A DNA stretch of 64,000 nucleotides from Sarcomyxa edulis (taxonomy: Eukaryota > Basidiomycota > Agaricomycetes > Agaricales > Mycenaceae). Of the stretch, positions 57,501 to 64,000 are shown piece by piece. The stretch is from positions 1 to 64,000 of the forward strand of contig QUOL01000004.1 of the NCBI GenBank assembly GCA_009761415.1. Direction: 5' to 3'. The position numbers and the translations under genes were made by a program. A model generated the notes under the pieces. The model did not search any database. It had not been told where the DNA came from and saw nothing but the letters and a program-made list of their open reading frames with translations. The first letter of the stretch is position 1; the number at the start of each line of letters is the position of its first letter.

Positions 57501-58853
57501 TTATCTTGAGTGCTGGTATGGGCCGCCTCAGCGGGTGGACTGATCTTCGTTATGTGTTCGCCGTTTTCTGTATTCGTGATGTGGTCGTGGGGTTGCCCCG
57601 TGGGTCCGTCTAGTATTGCGTGGTCCGATGGATTTCTTCCTCTCTCGTTATGCTGCACCTGAGCCCCGTCTTCCCATTGCATCTCGTGGTCGTAATCATC
57701 GTGATTGACTCCGTCAAACTCCTCTGTCATGTCCAGCCTACCCATGCCAATGACGACTTGCTGTAAAACCTCCTGTTCGAACATTTCTCTCTCTTGTTTT
57801 CCAAACAGTCCAACGGCCAACCATTCTGGATTCTCCGGCTCTTCATCTAACACTTCTCCTTTCTTCATCGCATTTCCTGCGATATCCACCAAACTCGCAT
57901 TCTCCTCCCGGTCAGCCCTTCTTATTCGCTTGAGAATATCGACAACAGCATACCTCGCAGCCCCACCGATAGGTCCACTCGTATTCAATAACAAGGTCCC
58001 TAAGATAGGTGTGAAGGCCTGTACACTGATCGGCGTCGTTGTCGATGAAGAAGGGTAAGCCAAATCCTCGTGTTGAACGTCATCAGAAACGATTTGGCAG
58101 TGAGTGAAGAACCACCAGATGATAGGGACCAGTTCGAGTGCTAAGGCTTCTTTGACTGCGTCGTCTGTTATAACACGAGTTATGGTTATGCGGCAAAAAA
58201 AGGAAGAAATATATGATGAGGTGATGAAACTTGCCTTCGTCGGTAGCTAGCCCACTGAGAAGCGGCAATACGTACTCTTTTGCCTCAAGGGGTGAGACTT
58301 GATGAAGAAAACCAGGGAGGGCATGGACAATGAAAATCCTGTGAAAACGTGCTTTACTTCTCGAAAAAAGCCAGATCTTTTCTAAAGTACTGAGACCCTC
58401 TTCATCTAAGGAGACATCGACGGTGAAATCAGCGGTGGGGAAAGGATCTTCCGGAGGTAACTCGTGAGGGTTGGAGTTGGGTATTGTATCGAACTCGTTG
58501 GTTGGGTCTGTGCGAAGGGACTCTGCTTCTAGAGCCTGTGCTAGACCTGGGAGAGGATCGGATGAGGGAAGGGCTATGTGTAAGTCGGTTTGTGGTGGAT
58601 GGTCGGTATGCGAGTGTGAAGGTACTTCGACAGCGGGTGATGAAGGGGCTGTATAAAACTGGAGAGATGGCGAAGGCATGGGTAGATCGAAGGGATTATC
58701 CTTGTAGGAAGGGGAGGGTGAGAGCGACCATGTACCGAAAATAGCTGGAGGTGGAGGAATGGGGATATGAGAGGGAGGGCCAGCTTCGTCCTGTAATGTT
58801 GTAGTAGTTGTTGGAGGATGGTCAGCAAGTACGAAAGACACTAGAGAGCCCAT
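54591..58853 (-). CDS. PP4 regulatory subunit 1-like HEAT-repeat protein
   Basis: ATG at 58853, stop at 54591, at least seven exons with small introns. The N-terminus is a Pro/Ser-rich, acidic leader; the middle holds a long disordered acidic Ser/Asp/His-rich insert (about 57000-57650). HEAT-like helical repeats follow: SGHDPVYWVRREASYALGAL, YPPVRLGVLEALGEV, NPTVKVRRTIAASLGELA and PPSIRGLLMNALVDSVAA. The order of short conserved parts matches serine/threonine-protein phosphatase 4 regulatory subunit 1 (PP4R1), a scaffold that targets the phosphatase. The C-terminal 180 residues are Ser/Pro-rich and probably phosphorylated. It is a scaffold without a catalytic site. Other HEAT proteins (PP2A A-subunit-like) are an alternative, but the large insert fits PP4R1 better. 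Confidence 0.7.
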
Positions 58854-59195
58854 GTTGAATTTTGTTTAGTTGAAAAAGAAGGGAGAAGAGAAAAGAGAGA
58901 TGCATTACGGACTTTTGTTACGGAAGATGTGCCTGGAGGGGGCACGAGGAGAAGTACTGGTAATGACGCAAGGGGGTCGCAACAAGTACAAGTAGTGGCT
59001 GTATGAAGTGACAGACTCCCTGCAGCGGTGTTGACTTGCTGCTACTACGGACGGAAAGTTGAATCTGGTTTTGGATGTAACTTGCGGTGATGGAAGAGAG
59101 TGCAACAGGTGATGACATGGTCACCGGGATCTTTCAATCAAAGTACGTCATACACGTGATAAACGTCATTATATCTGCCAAATGTCTACCCCTAT
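58854..59195. other. Intergenic region
   Basis: Short pyrimidine-rich spacer between two (-) genes; likely promoter of the PP4R1-like gene. No separate gene supported. Confidence 0.4.
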
Positions 59196-60880
<1,685 letters not shown>

Positions 60881-61872
60881 GTTGGATCTAGTTGTCAAAT
60901 GGTTCAAGACCTGCTTAATCCTGCTTGTCATTTAAAGCGTAAGGAGGTGGGGGTAATGCGGGGGACGAATTTGAGATGTGGGATTGTGTGAAGCGGCGGG
61001 GTACGGGGTTAAGTGTTTGGATGTTTATAAAATTCACTCAAGCCAAAGCATATGGAATGTCGAGACGGAGACTGAGGAGAGGCATAACGAACTCACTCGG
61101 CGTGATATCGAAGCAAATGCTGTTTTCACGTGAATCTCGATCTAATCCGGAACGGGAGAAACTACGGAGACAGATGGAGGAATGGGTATGAGAAGTCAGT
61201 TGTGGGCGCTTGTAGATCTTGCACGCACTTGGTGGATCAGTGCACTGCGACGGGGGAAGACAAGAAGGAAAGAGAGGTGAACGTTTGCAATTGACTCGCG
61301 CTGGGGATTTAGCTTGACAATCGATCGATCACAGTCACATGGGGGTCACGGGCCGTCCTTCTGGCACGTGTCTTTCCTTCGAGGCCATTCCTCAAGTTTA
61401 TGATCGGTCTAGAGCAACAGGAGAGAGTTCACTATCTTCTTGTTCCCCTGCCAGTGAGGAAGCTTTCATAAGAACAAGAACAAGGACGTGTGCATGAGAT
61501 AAAGTTCGGGCTATAATATTATTATAATGTGACAGCTTCTATACAGCCTAACGATGAGGACGAGAGCGGAAGTGAGGTAGGGGTTGAGAAGAAAAAGAGA
61601 AATGGTTGGGATATGATGGATTGACGACAAGCGCATGCAATGCGTGGGTTGTCCGAGCACGGGATATCGTGTCCGAGCCACAGGAGGAATGGTAATAGTA
61701 GTAGATGAGGGGTAGTAGTATGGGATATGCACAGAGTAAGAGTAAAAGAACAAGGAGATGGGGGCGATGATGGTGGGAGGCAGTGCAGCCTCAAGAGAAA
61801 AGTGATGGATGATAAGCGCCGACGGGGTATGAAGAGACATGGAAAGGGAAGAAGCGAGGACTGGTCCGACTA
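60881..61872. other. Intergenic region
   Basis: About 1 kb; holds the aminotransferase promoter and the 3' end of the AN1 gene. Nothing else recognised. Confidence 0.5.
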
Positions 61873-62179
61873 TTATGCCATAGCCATCTTGGGTGCCACT
61901 GTCCGCTCGCTCTCTAGCTTCGCCTTGTTCCGGTCAAATGCCTGTTGCCGACAATCCTCCAGGTTGTTGCAGTTATGATGTTCAGGCAGGCGATGCTAGA
62001 TGGTGATAAGATCACAATATGACGATGAGCAAAGTGGTCTCGTGAACATGAACAAACGCAGGGGCACTCACTGTGCCGCAAAATTGATTTCGACAGTGTG
62101 GGCATTGTCCAACGATACGTAGGGCAGCAGAATTGCATTGATTCTCTGCTGTGAACTGGCAACGTTTCTTGGCAGGCAT
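61873..62179 (-). CDS. Small AN1-type zinc finger protein
   Basis: Two exons, 62179-62072 and 61995-61873, make a 76-aa protein. The intron falls inside the finger: CPHCRNQFCGT joins HRLPEHHNC, giving C-x2-C-x4-FC-x2-H-x5-HNC, the AN1 core, preceded by a Cys pair (RC...QC) and followed by LEDC. AN1 fingers occur in ubiquitin- and stress-linked proteins. This is a single-finger, short, basic form as found in many fungi. The start is the first ATG in frame; the same frame is open further upstream but without another ATG. Confidence 0.8.
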
Positions 62180-63636
62180 TATGAAGTGTGCGGGGTAAGG
62201 ATGATAAGGGTTCGGAGAGGGGTCGTTGGACAAGATACTGAAAGAGGAATTGGTAAGGAATTAGTGAAGAAGACGAAGACTGAGAAATGAAGAAAGACTC
62301 ACACCGGAGGATAGATGAGAGCAGAGGAGGAAAGACGGAAATGAGACGAGATGGTTTTATAGGGAAGAGGAAAGGACGCGTCAGCCTCGAAACAGTCAGC
62401 GCTACCCCACGTGGCTAATCCGTTGCCGGCCGTAAAGCCGACTTCCGACACATCCGGTGTGCTTCCGCCTCCGAGCCTCACTCTTCTCCAGCAGCTTCGG
62501 CTCGACCCAAATCAGCAACTTCATACCCACTGAACCTGGAACTTGTACTGGAACTTGCACGGCACGATCAAGCTAAACTTGGATTGGTCTCCTCGTCAAC
62601 TTGTCGACCCCGGATTTGCTCTCGGAGACAGCTTTGACGTGTTCTCATCCGATTATACTTGGAAAGTTCTGCTAGTATCATGCATCATGCACTGCCAACG
62701 TTGTAACAGACTTGGAGCTTCATTCCAGCCGCTGACGTTGCCTTGAGGAAACCCCCTGGCATCGAACGAGTTGTCGCACCTTAGACTAGCCCACGCCTTT
62801 CCGGGCACCTTACTCTTTTCTCAATGCAACCCACGCACTTCTTCACTCAACTGTCGTCCAACATGGCCCTGTGACCGTTGAGCAGGCCCCTAAACTCCCG
62901 GTTTATCTACGGAGATCTGTTCCTTTGTGCTTCTTGATCTGTCGTCTCGTCAGGTATCCCACAGAAAGGACGGATGACCCGTGCAGGTCGCCGATTCCTA
63001 TCTCCCGGGCCTGCGTACGCTGCTATCCAGATACATCAGCTGGAAGCAGAGAATGGACACGAATGATGTCGCCCATGGCTTGTGCTTCAATATTTTGTAG
63101 AGGCCGACATCTATCATAGGTCCATCCTCCTGGTCTCCATGTTTATTTTTTTAGTACTCTAGCTCTCTCTCTCGATCTCCACTCCGATGCATAGGCGCGT
63201 TAAGCCTAAAGCTTAAGGAAGCAATTCAAACATGCGGCCCTCATATCCGTTGTAGCTCCTTCCTCGAGCCTTCAGTGCCTCACACCTGGTGGAGCGGAAC
63301 GGAGGCATGGATCTCAAGGTTCTGGAACAACTCTGGGGGTATAGAATAGATTGATATCGTGCCGACCGTCCTATTCATGTATTACGAAGGAAAACTAGGC
63401 AAGAACGATTAAATAGATAAGGAAGAGCTAATCGAAGAATCGGGAATAGTATGGACAACGAGAACTACAGGGCTCGTACGTTAGAGGTGTGGGCCGAGGG
63501 ATTGAATAAACGACTGTGCATGAGGAGATCTGTGGGCATGTAAATGAATATAAAAAAGAGAACGAAATAGAATCGTGATGTCCAAAACGTGATGCAGATA
63601 AGAAGGGAAATCGCGAGGGTAGGTCAACAAAGATAA
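62180..63636. other. Intergenic region
   Basis: No gene can be supported. Short ORFs on (+) between 62540 and 63120 lack splice or domain support. CT-rich tracts near 63150-63180. Confidence 0.4.
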
Positions 63637-64000
63637 TCATGAAGTTTTCGAACTCTTGATATTCTTGCTAACCAACACACCGACGACCACACCGATAATG
63701 ATCAGTACAATCAAAGTGATGACGAAGCAGATCCATCGCTTCTTGCGCGCAGCGCGAGCGGATTCTACGGCCTTTTCTGTGTATCCAAGACTATGATACA
63801 GATTCACTTGAGTTGGAACTTCATCGATGATTAGAGAACACATACCCGACTTCCGTGTCCTTTTCAACGCCTGCTGCTTGAGTCTCGATGACATTAATAG
63901 TTTCGTCTTGCTGTTCAACAAGAACGCTCATCTATGGGTATTGTGAGTCATATGAACATTGTATTCGGATGATGTGGGCATACGTCATTGAACAATTGGG
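63637..64000 (-). CDS. Syntaxin (SSO1-like t-SNARE), C-terminal part
   Basis: Exons from the edge to 63984, 63931-63846 and 63790-63637 join in frame; the gene continues beyond the right edge. The sequence LFNDMSVLVEQQDETINVIE, then GYTEKAVESARAARKKRW, is the end of a Qa-SNARE helix, including the Q in the central layer region. It is followed by a single membrane anchor (ICFVITLIVLIIIGVVVGVLV) and a short KSSKTS tail. Such proteins sit in the plasma membrane and pair with SNAP-25 and synaptobrevin types in exocytosis. SSO1/SSO2 is the closest fit by the KARKK-anchor junction. Confidence 0.88.

Noticed and set aside
58905..59124. Short (-) ORFs upstream of the PP4R1-like gene
   Set aside because: Overlapping frames in a pyrimidine-rich promoter or leader; no conserved sequence.
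62543..63119. (+) ORFs in the region between the AN1 and syntaxin genes
   Set aside because: No domain, no convincing splice sites, and composition like non-coding DNA.

Overview
The window is nuclear DNA of a filamentous basidiomycete, most likely an Agaricomycete. Genes are cut by many introns of about 45-65 nt with GT-AG borders. Family content is typical of mushroom genomes: a KDZ transposase with its CxC2 cysteine cluster, a Helitron Rep-helicase with an N-terminal DUF6570-like zinc region, F-box/nucleotidyltransferase-like and RNase H1-N-like uncharacterised proteins, and Ty3/Gypsy elements with a GPY/F integrase end. Most gene models below were spliced by eye; where all exon lengths add up to one open frame I say so.

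Layout. 1-963: end of a MYND-finger gene. 1531-7693: an apparently intact Helitron Rep-helicase gene, including three short 5' exons. 8004-12087: three uncharacterised genes. 12703-30401 (-): a KDZ transposase gene whose second intron has been invaded by a 14.0-kb LTR retrotransposon (element 1, 15756-29752, target duplication GCGT). 32626-35331: two (-) genes with RNase H1-N-like modules and coding minisatellites. 35613-50670 (+): a 1065-codon gene whose minisatellite exon is split by a second LTR retrotransposon (element 2, 37990-49688, target duplication GCGC). 51902-52408: a MITE-like inverted-repeat element. 52734-64000: ordinary chromosomal genes, all on (-): a MARVEL-like membrane protein, a PP4 regulatory subunit 1-like HEAT protein, cytosolic aspartate aminotransferase, a small AN1 zinc finger protein and an SSO1-like syntaxin cut by the window edge.

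The most unusual content is the pair of retrotransposons. They share four 1748-bp LTRs that look identical (TGTGA...TCACA), a tRNA primer-binding site and a polypurine tract that place the element sense strand on (-). Element 1 keeps gag-protease and the integrase tail but has lost reverse transcriptase, RNase H and the integrase core. Element 2 keeps only a non-coding gag relic. Between the gag side and the 3' LTR, where an env-like cargo would sit, both carry a 5.6-kb block of antisense genes, each with its own TATA box and spliceosomal introns. Five form a highly divergent paralogous family with a phase-0 intron at the same place; a sixth cassette is degenerate. Next to them each element carries a Zn2Cys6-like protein that differs strongly between the two elements, although LTRs and the gene block look identical except for one poly-A length difference. 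This suggests recent, trans-mobilised, mosaic cargo-carrying retrotransposons. No rRNA, tRNA or CRISPR was found.
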